Source: Streptomyces sp. RB17 (GTDB lineage: Bacteria; Actinomycetota; Actinomycetes; Streptomycetales; Streptomycetaceae). From it: a DNA stretch of 64,000 nucleotides. The notes under the pieces were generated by a model. That model was not told the origin of the DNA. It ran no database searches and saw nothing but the letters and a program-made list of their open reading frames with translations. Where the stretch lies: NCBI RefSeq assembly GCF_009604455.1, contig NZ_WEGL01000006.1, positions 657,721 through 721,720 on the forward strand, given 5' to 3'. Positions 41,678 to 50,026 of the stretch are shown in pieces. A program made the position numbers and the translations under genes. The first letter of the stretch is position 1; the number at the start of each line of letters is the position of its first letter.

Positions 41678-42382
41678 GTGTGCGCACATGTACTGGTCGC
41701 CGAGGACGACGAGAAGCAGGCCGAACTGATCCGCCGCTCCCTGCTGGCCGAGGGACACACCGCCACCGTGGTGCACGACGGCGCCGCCGCGCTGGAAGCC
41801 GCCCGCGGCCTGCGACCCGACCTCGTCGTCCTGGACCTGATGCTCCCGGTCGTCGACGGCTTCGGCGTGTGCCGGGCGCTGCGCGGCGGCGCGGACCCGG
41901 AGATACCGGTGGTCATGCTCACCGCCCGCTCGGCCGAGGACGACCTGCTGCTCGGCCTCGAACTGGGCGCCGACGACTACATGACCAAGCCGTACAGCCC
42001 CCGCGAGCTGATGGCGCGCATCCGCACGGTGCTCAGGCGCAGCGGGCGCGGCGTCGGCACCCGGGACGACGACCCCGTGGTACGGGCCGCCGGGATCAGC
42101 GTCGACCCCGTACGCCACGAGGTGCGCTGCGCGGGCACGACCGTGGACTGCACGCCCGCCGAGTTCCAGATCCTGCTGGCCATGGCCGCGGAGCCGGAAC
42201 GGGTGTTCACCCGGCGGCAGTTGCTCCAGTGCACCCGCGGCTTCGACCGGGCCTCCACCGAGCGGGCCGTCGACGTCCACATCATGAACCTCCGCCGCAA
42301 GATCGAGCCCGACCCGCGCCGGCCGATACGGCTGCTGACCGTGTTCGGCGTCGGCTACAAGCTGAGCGGCAACCGGTCGTGA
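41678..42382 (+). CDS. OmpR-family response regulator
   Basis: A 234-residue regulator. The receiver has VLVAEDDEKQAELIRRS (Asp pair), phospho-acceptor in LVVLDLMLPVVDGFG, Thr in VVMLTARSAEDD and Lys in DYMTKPYSPREL. The winged-helix DNA-binding domain ends in RPIRLLTVFGVGYKL. A -10 box TAGAAT at 41664-41669 stands 8 nt before the GTG at 41678 without a ribosome site, so the gene looks leaderless. It is paired with the histidine kinase at 42682, but the two are separated by a 300-bp repeat array. Confidence 0.88.
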   Translation: MCAHVLVAEDDEKQAELIRRSLLAEGHTATVVHDGAAALEAARGLRPDLVVLDLMLPVVDGFGVCRALRGGADPEIPVVMLTARSAEDDLLLGLELGADDYMTKPYSPRELMARIRTVLRRSGRGVGTRDDDPVVRAAGISVDPVRHEVRCAGTTVDCTPAEFQILLAMAAEPERVFTRRQLLQCTRGFDRASTERAVDVHIMNLRRKIEPDPRRPIRLLTVFGVGYKLSGNRS

Positions 42383-42690
42383 AGCGGGGACGGTGCCGAG
42401 ACGGGTGGGAGTGTCTGTCGGGTGTGGGTCGGTGTGGGCCGGGCCGGGTGTCCGTCAGGTGTCGGCTGATACGGGCCGGTTGGGGGGCGTCCGTGACGTG
42501 TCGGCGGCTTCGAGATGGGCGGAGGTACCTGTGATGCCGACAGGTCCGAGGCACACGGAGGGCCTGTGAGGCACCGGCAGCTGCGAGGCACGCGGAGGTG
42601 CCCGTGAGGTGTGGGCGGCTCCGGGGCCGGTCGGATACGGGTGTGCGGCGCGGGCCGGGCGGCGACGGCCGGAAGGCAGCCGTGAAGCGG
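42383..42690. repeat. Degenerate ~37-bp tandem repeats between response regulator and kinase genes
   Basis: About six diverged units can be seen, each opening with a (C)(C/T)GTGA motif: near 42378, 42492, 42530, 42565, 42603 and 42681. They contain pieces such as GAGGCACACGGAGGGCCTGT and GAGGCACGCGGAGGTGCCCG. The same 10 bases, CGTGAAGCGG, occur at the regulator's stop codon (42378-42387) and at the kinase's start (42681-42690), exactly 303 bp apart. This suggests one original GTGA stop/start overlap that was expanded. No stable gene is present in between. Confidence 0.6.
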
Positions 42691-44517
42691 CGGATACCCG
42701 TGCGCAAGCGGCTTCTCGTGCGGCTGCTGTCCGTCTCCGCCCTGATCGCGGTCTGCTCGGTGGCCGCCACCGCCTGGCTCGCGGTGACCACCACCACCAG
42801 TGCCCTGAAGGAGGAGCAGGGCCAGGACCTCGCGGCCGACAACAGCATCCTGGCCCGGCTCAGCGGATACGCCGCCACCCACTCCGACTGGACGGACGTC
42901 CGGCGCACCGTACGGCAGCTGGCCGCCGAGACCGGACGCCGGATCGCGCTCACCACCGCCGACCGCACCCTCGTCGCCGACTCCGCGCCCCGCGGCACCC
43001 CGCTGCCGCCCCGGCCCGCCGCCACCGTCGACCCGCTGCGCACCGACACCTACAGCGAGAGCGGCGCCCAGCTCAGCGGCATCGACCCGCGCGTGGTGGG
43101 CCCCTACCGGCTCCCGGCGCCGGAACGCGCGAAGCTCGACGCGCTGGCCGTCGAACGCAGGCAGTGCTACGAGCGCTACGGCCTCCAGCCCGGCGTCGTC
43201 CACACGGTGAGCGGGCGGCCCGTCGTCACGCTCCCGGACGGCACCGACCCGGCCGACTACGGCGCGGCGGTGTGCGAGGACGGACAGCTCAACACGCCCA
43301 CACCGACGGAGCACAGGGCCCTGGCCGACCTCACGGACCTCGCCCGGCCGTGCCTGAAACAGGCCGGCCTCGACCTCGGCGGGCAGCTCTTCCTCACCCC
43401 CGACCCCAGCGGCAAGGACCCCTTCGGTGGCGGCTACCTCGTCGCCAAGTACGCCACGGCGGGCAAGGAGGCGATGGCGCGCGCCGTCCAGCACTGCATC
43501 CTGACCGCCCGTCGCACCCAACTGGAGCCGTATGTCGCGCCGGTCGCCGACCTGTTCCTCGGCATCGGCGACCAGAACACCTCCCGCTTCGACATGTCCC
43601 CGGCCAACAAGGCCAAGGTGATCGGCGCGGCCGGACTGGTCCTCGCCGTGACCGTCGCCGTGACCGCCCTCGTCGCCATCCGGCTGGTACGGCCGCTGCG
43701 CGCGCTGACCGAGGCCGCCCAGCAGCCGCCCGAACTGCACGTGCGGGTGCCGGTGACCACCCGGGACGAGACCGGCATCCTCGCCGAGGCCTTCAACGAC
43801 CTGACCGAGCGCCGCGAGCGCCTGGAGGCCCAGCGCAAGGCGATGGTCAGCGACATCGCGCACGAGCTGCGCAGCCCCCTCACCAACATCCGCGGCTGGC
43901 TCGAGGTCGTCCGCGACGGAGTCGTCGAGCCCGACCCGCCGCTGCTGGACTCGCTGCACGAGGAGGCGCTCGTCCTGCAGCGGATCATCGACGACCTGCA
44001 GGACCTCGCCGCCGCCGACGCCGGCACCCTGCGCCTGCACCGCGAACCGCTCCGGGCCGGCGACCTGCTGGACCAGGTGGCCGCCGCCCACCGGGTCGCC
44101 GCCGACGCCGCCGGGGTCGCCCTGCGCACCGAGGCCGACGCCGCCGACTGGCTCGACGCCGACCCGGTGCGGATGCGGCAGGCCCTCGGGAACCTGGTCT
44201 CCAACGCGCTGCGGCACACCCCGGCCGACGGCACGGTCACGCTCGCCGCCCGCCGGGACGGCGCCGATGTCGTGCTGACCGTCACCGACACCGGCCCTGG
44301 CATCGCGCCCGAGGACCTGCCGCACGTCTTCGACCGGTTCTGGCGTGCCGAGAAGTCCCGCAGCCGCCGCACCGGCGGCAGCGGCCTGGGCCTGCCGATC
44401 GTGCGCCACCTGCTGGCCGCCCACCAGGGCACGGCCGAGGCCGCGAGCGAGCCCGGCGCGGGGGCGGTCTTCACCCTGCGGCTGCCCGCGACCGGCCCAC
44501 CCGCGGACCCCACCTGA
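42682..44517 (+). CDS. Membrane sensor histidine kinase (HAMP, HisKA)
   Basis: A 611-residue kinase, the partner of the upstream response regulator. There is one transmembrane helix near the N-terminus (LLSVSALIAVCSVAATAWLAV), a ~270-residue extracellular sensor, and a second helix (VIGAAGLVLAVTVAVTALVAI) near 320. A HAMP segment follows, then the H-box SDIAHELRSPLTNIRGWLEV. The ATPase motifs are NLVSNALRHTPADG, DTGPGIAPEDLPHVFDRFW and GSGLGLPIVRHL. The GTG at 42682 has GGAAGG 5 nt upstream. The frame is open 28 codons further upstream through repeats. Confidence 0.88.
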   Translation: MKRRIPVRKRLLVRLLSVSALIAVCSVAATAWLAVTTTTSALKEEQGQDLAADNSILARLSGYAATHSDWTDVRRTVRQLAAETGRRIALTTADRTLVADSAPRGTPLPPRPAATVDPLRTDTYSESGAQLSGIDPRVVGPYRLPAPERAKLDALAVERRQCYERYGLQPGVVHTVSGRPVVTLPDGTDPADYGAAVCEDGQLNTPTPTEHRALADLTDLARPCLKQAGLDLGGQLFLTPDPSGKDPFGGGYLVAKYATAGKEAMARAVQHCILTARRTQLEPYVAPVADLFLGIGDQNTSRFDMSPANKAKVIGAAGLVLAVTVAVTALVAIRLVRPLRALTEAAQQPPELHVRVPVTTRDETGILAEAFNDLTERRERLEAQRKAMVSDIAHELRSPLTNIRGWLEVVRDGVVEPDPPLLDSLHEEALVLQRIIDDLQDLAAADAGTLRLHREPLRAGDLLDQVAAAHRVAADAAGVALRTEADAADWLDADPVRMRQALGNLVSNALRHTPADGTVTLAARRDGADVVLTVTDTGPGIAPEDLPHVFDRFWRAEKSRSRRTGGSGLGLPIVRHLLAAHQGTAEAASEPGAGAVFTLRLPATGPPADPT

Positions 44518-44637
44518 CCGCCTCCGATTCCGCGTGCGGACCGGTGGGTGGAACTGTGGGTGGCCCGCCGTCTCTACGACTACGCGCACCTGCCGCACGA
44601 CAAGGGGCCCCTGAGCCGCGGATCCCGGGCGCCCAGG

Positions 44638-44889
44638 TCAGCCGGAGCGCGGCCGGGAGCGGGCGCGGCGGTGCAGGGCCCGGCGCTCCGGCTCGGTCGT
44701 CCCGCCCCAGATGCCGATGCCCTGGCCCGTGTCCAGCGCCCAGTCCAGGCACTCCTCCCGGACGGAGCACCGGCCGCAGACCGCCTTGGCGTGCTGGGTC
44801 TGCACATGCGCCGGACCGGTGGTGCCGATGGGGAAGAACAGGTCGGGGTCCTCGTGACGGCACGCGGCATGGTCGCGCCAGTTGTCCAT
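44638..44889 (-). CDS. WhiB-like iron-sulfur transcription factor
   Basis: An 83-residue WhiB-like protein. The four cluster cysteines are in HAACRHEDPDLFF and KAVCGRCSVREECLDWAL. The G(V/I)WGG turn is GIWGGTTEPERR, and the C-terminus is basic (RALHRRARSRPRS). It binds a [4Fe-4S] cluster and partners with a sigma factor, typically SigA/HrdB. Layout is closest to the WblE/WhiB1-like group, but the exact paralogue is not certain. GGGAG precedes the ATG. Confidence 0.9.
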   Translation of the reverse strand: MDNWRDHAACRHEDPDLFFPIGTTGPAHVQTQHAKAVCGRCSVREECLDWALDTGQGIGIWGGTTEPERRALHRRARSRPRSG

Positions 44890-45235
44890 GGAAGTCTCCC
44901 GGATCCGATCGAAGTCGTCCGTGCCTGTGGAATGCGTACTGCGGGTTCGGGTGACCGGTCGGGGCGGTGTGAAACGACGTGTGCGACAGGGGTTCGTGCG
45001 ACGACCGCGATCCGGCCACGGGCGCGCGGGGCCACGGCGGCCGCACGCGTTCAACGGGCCGGGGAACGGGGCGGACGGGCGACCGGGCCGAGGGCACCCG
45101 TACCCGACCGGGCGCCGGGGGCGCGGAGTTGGGGGCGAGAGCCGGCTGGGACCGCCGTCCGCCGCGCCACCGCCCAGCCACCGTACTCCGCAGGGCCCTT
45201 CCCCGGGCGCGAGGCGATAAGGCGTGACGTGACCG
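44890..45235. other. Non-coding stretch upstream of the WhiB-like gene
   Basis: This 346-bp GC-rich stretch should hold the WhiB-like gene's promoter and leader. I see no gene, repeat array or clear hairpin here. Open frames on both strands cross it but have skewed composition and no ribosome sites. Confidence 0.4.
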
Positions 45236-45625
45236 TCAGCGGCGCAGCGCCGCGGCCGCCGTCTCCGTCACCGCCTCGGCCAGTGCCGCCAGCGCGGGGG
45301 AGTCCAGCTTCCACTGCTGCCAGTACAGCCTGACGTCCATCCACTCGCCGGGCGCGAGGAGCATCAGCCGGTCCTCCGACAGCAGCGGACCTGCCTGGAC
45401 CTCCGGCACCATGCCCCAGCCGAGCCCGGCGGCGATCGCGTCCAGAAAGCCCTCCGAGGTGGGCACGAGGTGCCGTAGCGGGCCGGCGGAGGCCCGGCCC
45501 AGCCGGCGTACGAAAGCGTCCTGGAAGTCGTCCTTGCGGTCGAAGACCACGACGGGGGCCTCGGCCAGTGCCTCCGGCAGTGGCCGCCCGCCCAGGTGGG
45601 CCGCGGTGAACTCCGGTGCGGCGAC
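45236..45625 (-). pseudogene. 3' part of an ArgP/LysG-type LysR regulator gene
   Basis: Only the C-terminal ~125 residues of a LysR-family regulator remain: VAAPEFTAAHLGGRPLPEAL, then VVVFDRKDDFQDAFVRRLGR, TSEGFLDAIAAGLGWGMVPE and LYWQQWKLDSPALAAL. This is the ligand-binding domain of the ArgP/LysG type, which controls lysine/arginine exporters. The DNA-binding half is gone; an in-frame TAG appears just beyond the break near 45625. The break adjoins the remnant of an exporter gene on the other strand. Confidence 0.8.
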
Positions 45626-45863
45626 CGACCCGCACGGCTACCTGGACACCGTGTTCCTGCTCGGCTCCCTCGCCGCCGACCGGGGCGCGCCGCGCTGGAC
45701 CTTCGGACTCGGCGCCGCGCTCGCCGGCGTGTGCTGGTTCGCCGCACTCGGATTCGGCGCCCGGCTGCTCGGCCGCTTCCTGGCCCGGCCGTGGCGGGTC
45801 CTGGACGGCCTGGTCGCCGTCACCATGCCGGCGCTGGGGGCCACGCTCATGGCCGGATCCTGA
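45620..45863 (+). pseudogene. 3' part of a LysE/ArgO-type amino acid exporter gene
   Basis: The C-terminal ~78 residues of a LysE-family exporter remain: DPHGYLDTVFLLGSLAADRG, then TFGLGAALAGVCWFAALGFG and a final helix LDGLVAVTMPALGATLMAGS. PH-x-YLDT is the conserved start of the family's second half. There is no start codon. Its 5' half is missing, as is the 5' half of the divergent LysR gene next to it, so one deletion removed both starts together with the shared promoter. Confidence 0.8.
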
Positions 45864-45909
45864 GCCCGGTCCTGGCAAATACCGTTCGGTGTGCACAGGG
45901 TCCACTGAG

Positions 45910-45955
45910 ATAGTTAGGCTCTCGAATCGAAAAGATGTAACGAGCACTATCTATC
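45910..45955. promoter_or_regulatory. Possible operator/promoter of the MFS gene
   Basis: GATAGT (near 45911) and ACTATC (near 45948) form an inverted repeat with ~30 bp between. The region is much more AT-rich than its surroundings and includes TCTCGAATCG. It ends 15 bp before the GTG. The regulator is unknown. Confidence 0.35.
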
Positions 45956-45970
45956 GGCAACAGGACACCC

Positions 45971-47269
45971 GTGGACACGAGCGAGAGCAGCACCACCGAA
46001 CCCGACGCCGCGACGGACGCGGCGGCTCCGCCCCGGCGCGGCTGGCGCCGCTGGGCGATGGACACCCGTCCGCTGAGCGTCCCGGCCTACCGGCGCCTGT
46101 GGACGTCGACCATCGTCACCGCCGTCGGCAGTCAGCTCACGGCCGTCGCCGTGCCCAAGCAGATCTACGACGTCACGCACTCCTCGGCGTGGGTCGGCTA
46201 CGCGAGCCTGGCCGGGCTCGTGCCCATGGTGGCGTTCGCGCTGTGGGGCGGCGCGGTCGCCGACACCGTGGACCGCCGCAAGCTGCTGCTGGTCACCAAC
46301 ACCGGTATCGCGGTCACCTCGCTGCTGTTCTGGGTACAGGCCGTCACCGGTATGGAATCCGTCGTCGTCCTCATGGTGCTGCTCGCGTGCCAGCAGGCGT
46401 TCTTCGGTCTCAACTCCCCGGCCCGCAACGCCTCCATCGCCCGGCTGGTGCCCGCCGAGCAGCTGCCCGCGGCCAACGCGCTGGGCTCCACGGTGATGCA
46501 GACCGGGCTGGTCGCCGGCCCTCTGCTCGCCGGTGTGCTGATCCCGGTCATCGGGCTGCCCGAGCTCTACCTCATCGACGCCGTGGCGCTGTGCGTGACC
46601 GTGTGGGCCGTCTTCCGGCTGCCCGCGCTGCCACCGCTCGGCGAGGCCGCCGCCCGCCGGGCCGGGGTGCGCGAGATCGCCGCCGGGTTCCGGTACATCT
46701 CCCGGCACAAGGTACTGCTGCTGTCGTTCCTCGCCGACATCGTCGCCATGGTCCTCGGCATGCCCCGCGCCCTGTTCCCGCAGCTCGCGGCGCAGACGTA
46801 CCACTCCTACGGCGAGGGACTCGCGCTCGGCGTGCTGTTCGCCGGCATCCCCGTCGGCGCGGTGCTCGGCGGCCTGTTCTCCGGGGTGTTCTCGCGGGCC
46901 CACCGGCACGGCTGGATGGTCATCGGGGCGGTCGTCGGCTGGGGCGTGGCCGTCGCCGGGTTCGGACTGACCCGGAATCTCTGGGTGGCCCTGGCCTTCC
47001 TCGCTGCGGCCGGTGTCGCCGACATGGTCTCGATGGTGTTCCGCGGGGCGATCCTGCTGTCGGCCGCCACCGACGAGATGCGCGGCCGGATGCAGGGCGT
47101 GTTCACGGTGGTCGTCGCGGGCGGGCCGCGCCTGGCCGACGTGCTGCACGGCACGGCCGGCTCCGTCTTCGGCCCGCGTGCCGCGGTGGCGGGCGGCGGT
47201 GCGCTGGTCGTCGTGGTGATGCTTGCCCTGGCCGCCGCCGTGCCGGCGCTGCGCCGCTACCGGATCTGA
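45971..47269 (+). CDS. MFS transporter (12-TM)
   Basis: A 432-residue membrane protein with a charged N-terminal tail of ~50 residues followed by about 12 hydrophobic segments. Motif A is WGGAVADTVDRRKLLL. VPAEQLPAANALGSTVMQTG and GPLLAGVLIPVIGLPELYLI match the enterobactin-exporter-like (EntS) MFS group, often siderophore or drug exporters. GTG 45971 has AGGA 6 nt upstream. An AT-rich leader at 45880-45960 with a dispersed GATAGT...ACTATC inverted repeat may be its control site. Confidence 0.83.
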   Translation: MDTSESSTTEPDAATDAAAPPRRGWRRWAMDTRPLSVPAYRRLWTSTIVTAVGSQLTAVAVPKQIYDVTHSSAWVGYASLAGLVPMVAFALWGGAVADTVDRRKLLLVTNTGIAVTSLLFWVQAVTGMESVVVLMVLLACQQAFFGLNSPARNASIARLVPAEQLPAANALGSTVMQTGLVAGPLLAGVLIPVIGLPELYLIDAVALCVTVWAVFRLPALPPLGEAAARRAGVREIAAGFRYISRHKVLLLSFLADIVAMVLGMPRALFPQLAAQTYHSYGEGLALGVLFAGIPVGAVLGGLFSGVFSRAHRHGWMVIGAVVGWGVAVAGFGLTRNLWVALAFLAAAGVADMVSMVFRGAILLSAATDEMRGRMQGVFTVVVAGGPRLADVLHGTAGSVFGPRAAVAGGGALVVVVMLALAAAVPALRRYRI

Positions 47270-47379
47270 GCGGACGTGCTCCGCCGGGGTTGCCGCGATG
47301 TGCCTGCCGTCGTCCGGGAGCGGCGCCGTCGGGGCTGGTCACGCGGTTCCCCGCGCCCCTTCGGGGTGCTCGACCCCGC

Positions 47380-47838
47380 CTAGATCAAGCCGGGACGCCG
47401 CCCGCTCGTGTACTGGTCCATCAGCTTGCCCCGGGTCGTCTCCAGGCGGTTGGCCAGGATCTCGGCCACCGTGCGCACCAGCGAGAGCCCGAGCAGCGGG
47501 TCCTCCACGCACAGCGCGAGCACCGAGGGCCCGTCGAACTCGTAGGCGCGTACGTCGGTGAAGGCCACCGCGCCGAAGTCCCACTGGTACGGCGGGAACA
47601 GCCAGGACCAGCCGAGCATGTCGCCCGCGCCCAGCGTGGCCACGGTGACCCGCTGCCGCGAGGTCACCTGCTGGTCCAGGTGGACGGCGCCCGAACGGAT
47701 CACCCAGAACCGGTCGGCGGTGCCGCCCGCCTCGAAGATGTGGGTGTCCTCGGGGAACGAGACCTCCTTGGCCAGTTCCATCAGGCGCTCGCGCTGCGCA
47801 TGCGGCAGGGCGGTCAGCAGTTTTATCGCTTTGGTCAT
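47380..47838 (-). CDS. Crp-like cyclic-nucleotide-binding domain protein without DNA-binding domain
   Basis: A 152-residue protein. The cNMP fold is clear: FPEDTHIFEAGGTADRFWVIRSGAVHLDQQ and TLGAGDMLGWSWLFPPY. The phosphate-binding cassette (usually RAAS-like) reads GWSWLFPPYQWDF, so cAMP binding is doubtful. It ends right after the C-helix with no helix-turn-helix. Similar stand-alone proteins occur in Streptomyces stress regions. GAGGAG precedes the ATG. It may bind a nucleotide or protein partner; the role is unknown. Confidence 0.8.
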   Translation of the reverse strand: MTKAIKLLTALPHAQRERLMELAKEVSFPEDTHIFEAGGTADRFWVIRSGAVHLDQQVTSRQRVTVATLGAGDMLGWSWLFPPYQWDFGAVAFTDVRAYEFDGPSVLALCVEDPLLGLSLVRTVAEILANRLETTRGKLMDQYTSGRRPGLI

Positions 47839-47977
47839 GGCGCGGGGCTCCTCGCCGAGGCGGTTCGGGGGTGCTTTCCCTAAGCCCATTTCAGCCGCTG
47901 CCGCCGCTGCGGGCACCTCGAAGGACGTGGATTTCCCGGCGCGTGCCCGGTCCGCAGCGGTTTCCGGGCAGCAAGAA

Positions 47978-48009
47978 GCCCTGGCTGGACGGGGGAAGCC
48001 AGCCAGGGC
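47978..48009. terminator. Strong hairpin in the gap between the cNMP gene and the small gene
   Basis: GCCCTGGCTGG (47978-47988) pairs perfectly with CCAGCCAGGGC (47999-48009), an 11-bp stem with a 10-nt loop. It lies downstream of the leftward small gene at 48120 and upstream of the cNMP gene, so it likely ends transcription coming from 48120-48362. Confidence 0.6.
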
Positions 48010-48082
48010 CGTCTGCGGTGACGCCATGGGGGGAGGAAGGACGGTTCCGGTCACCCCCGGCATCACGTATGTATGAACGATA

Positions 48083-48114
48083 AACCATTCGGCGATGGTT
48101 CTACCAATCGGTAG
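48083..48114. promoter_or_regulatory. Palindromic pair upstream of the cNMP gene
   Basis: AACCAT-TCGGCG-ATGGTT (48083-48100) is directly followed by CTACC-AATC-GGTAG (48101-48114), both with perfect arms. They sit in the 281-bp gap between the two leftward genes and end 6 bp after the small gene's stop. They may be an operator for the cNMP-domain gene. No further gene is seen in this gap. Confidence 0.3.
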
Positions 48115-48119
48115 CGGGA

Positions 48120-48362
48120 TCAGGTGACCTGTTTCACGCCCCCCGTCCCGACCGCCGGCCCACCCGGACAGACGATCTCCTCCAGCACCCCCGCCACCGC
48201 CTCGAACGCCCAGGCCCGGACCGTGGCCTCCCGCGCGCCGTCCGGATCCGTCGCCGCCAGACTCTGTGCGCGTTCCCGCCAGGCCCGCTCCTCGGCGGCC
48301 GCATGCTCCCGGCCGCGCCGGATGCGCCGCAGCAGTTCGTCCGCGTCCACGACATCGGTCAT
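48120..48362 (-). CDS. Small hypothetical protein (80 aa)
   Basis: An 80-residue, mostly helical, charged protein: DADELLRRIRRGREHAAAEE then ERAQSLAATDPDGAREATVR and a C-terminal GGPAVGTGGVKQVT tail. Codon use is typical of genes here, and the ATG at 48362 is plausible, but no family comes to mind. It is divergent from the RsbW-like ATPase at 48486. Confidence 0.55.
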   Translation of the reverse strand: MTDVVDADELLRRIRRGREHAAAEERAWRERAQSLAATDPDGAREATVRAWAFEAVAGVLEEIVCPGGPAVGTGGVKQVT

Positions 48363-48485
48363 ACGGGTCTGGTACCCGCGAGGCCACGGTGATGACACGG
48401 GCACCGACGGTGTTTCACGGCTCCGGAAGCGGTCAGGTGAAAAGAAGGAAGCCTGGCAATCCCGGCATCGCTCGGGGAGGAACGG

Positions 48486-48917
48486 ATGCGCGACAAGCAC
48501 CGGACCAGCTGCTCCACTGCCCTGCGGGAACCGCGCCGCCTGCCGTGCCGGCCGGCCGACGCCCGCAGAACCGTGGAGCGCGTCGTGGCCGAACGGTGCA
48601 GGGCCCGCGCCATGTCCTGCGGCGCGGCGGCCATGGAGGACGCCCTGCTGGTCACCTCGGAGCTCACCACCAACGCCATCCTGCACGGCGGCGGCATCAC
48701 CGGCTTCGACGTCGCCGTCGACTCGGACGGCGTGCGGGTGTCGGTGAGCGACCGCAGCGACGAGCTGCCGGTGGCCGCCCCGCCCGTCGACGAGCGCGGC
48801 CCCACCCGCCTCGGCGGCCGCGGCTGGCCCATCGTCTGCCGCCTGTCCCAGGACGTCCGGGTCGCGCAGCTGCCCTGCGGGGGCAAGCGGATCACGGCCG
48901 TCGTACCGCTGCACTGA
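48486..48917 (+). CDS. RsbW-like anti-sigma-type ATPase
   Basis: A 143-residue HATPase_c protein. The N box is VTSELTTNAILHGG and the G-type segment is VSVSDRSDELPVA...PTRLGGRGWPIVCRLSQDV. There is no kinase dimerisation domain, which is the layout of Streptomyces RsbW/SpoIIAB-like regulators that bind and inhibit SigB-family sigma factors. A SigB-family gene follows 235 bp downstream on the same strand. The N-terminal ~30 residues are Arg/Cys-rich. Confidence 0.83.
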   Translation: MRDKHRTSCSTALREPRRLPCRPADARRTVERVVAERCRARAMSCGAAAMEDALLVTSELTTNAILHGGGITGFDVAVDSDGVRVSVSDRSDELPVAAPPVDERGPTRLGGRGWPIVCRLSQDVRVAQLPCGGKRITAVVPLH

Positions 48918-49152
48918 AGCCGTCCGGAACCTTCGCCCCTGGGGTGTTTGCTCCCCGGCGCGAGGGGCAGGCGGAATCTCGTGCTTCGGACCGGAGGCGC
49001 GCGCCCGGCAAGAACCGTACGACCGCCCGGGTCCCCCCTCTCGGCCGGACCGGGCGACCGACCCGCGGCGAACCCTGATACCACCGTTCGAGCCCGGCCG
49101 CGGAACCCATTCCGGCCGTGTGCCCTGAAACCACGTTCAGGAGCGATTCCGC

Positions 49153-50007
49153 ATGCTGACCGACATGTCGACAAGCCGTCCCGGCACGCCCACCACGGAC
49201 TCGGCCGCCGCAGCTCCCGCGCGGCGGCCCCATGACGACGCCCCCGACACCGCGGCGCTGTTCGCCCGGCTGGCGGAGCTGGACGACGGCCCCGAGCGGG
49301 ACGGCGTACGCGACGAACTCGTGGCCGCCTGGCTGCCCATGGCCCACCGGATCGCCGGCCGCTTCCGCGACCGGGGCGAATCCGTCGAGGACCTCCGGCA
49401 GGTGGCCGCGCTCGGGCTGGTCAAGGCCGTCGACCGGTTCGACCCGTCCCGCGGCGCCTTCGAGAGCTACGCCGTGCCGACCATCACCGGAGAGGTCAAG
49501 CGGCACTTCCGGGACCGGATGTGGGCCCTCAGGGTGCCGCGCCGGGTGCAGGAACTGCGCAACCGGGTGCGCGTGGCCCGCCGCGAGCTCACCCAGTACC
49601 CCGGCAGCCCCGAACCCACCGTCACCGCCATCGCCACCCACACGGGCCTCACCGAGGAGGAGGTCGGCGCGGGCCTGGAGGCCCTGGAGAGCTTCAGCAC
49701 CCTGTCCCTGGACGCCGAACTGTCCACCGGGGACGACGGCTACAGCCTCGCCGACACCCTCGGGGCGGCGGACTCCTCGTACGACGTCGTGGTCGACCGC
49801 GAGGCCGCCAAGGAGGGACTGCGCCGGCTGCCCGAGCGGGAACGGGCGATCCTCTACATGCGGTTCTTCGAGGACATGACGCAGAGCCGCATAGCCGACC
49901 GGCTGGGCATCTCACAGATGCACGTCTCCCGGCTGATCAGCCGCAGCTGCGCCCGCGTCCGCGACGAGGCCATGGGCCGGCGCGCATACGGCCCCGGCCC
50001 GGCATGA
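49153..50007 (+). CDS. SigB/SigF-family RNA polymerase sigma factor
   Basis: A 284-residue group 3 sigma factor. Region 2 is WLPMAHRIAGRFRDRGESVEDLRQVAALGLVKAVDRFDP (2.1-2.2), with ESYAVPTITGEVKRHFRDRMWALRVPRR. Region 3 has VTAIATHTGLTEEEVGAGLE, and region 4 has LPERERAILYMRFFEDMTQSRIADRLGISQMHVSRL. It belongs to the stress/sporulation (SigB, F, G, H-like) set of Streptomyces. AGGAG lies 9 nt before the ATG at 49153. Its likely antagonist is the ATPase just upstream. Confidence 0.92.
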   Translation: MLTDMSTSRPGTPTTDSAAAAPARRPHDDAPDTAALFARLAELDDGPERDGVRDELVAAWLPMAHRIAGRFRDRGESVEDLRQVAALGLVKAVDRFDPSRGAFESYAVPTITGEVKRHFRDRMWALRVPRRVQELRNRVRVARRELTQYPGSPEPTVTAIATHTGLTEEEVGAGLEALESFSTLSLDAELSTGDDGYSLADTLGAADSSYDVVVDREAAKEGLRRLPERERAILYMRFFEDMTQSRIADRLGISQMHVSRLISRSCARVRDEAMGRRAYGPGPA

Positions 50008-50026
50008 CGGCGCGGCCGACGGACCG

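Noticed and set aside
44548..44640. Possible small + strand gene (MELWVARRLYDYAHL...) between the kinase and the WhiB-like gene
   Set aside because: The first 25 residues look gene-like, but the frame then runs on antisense to the WhiB-like gene; there is no ribosome site and no recognisable family.
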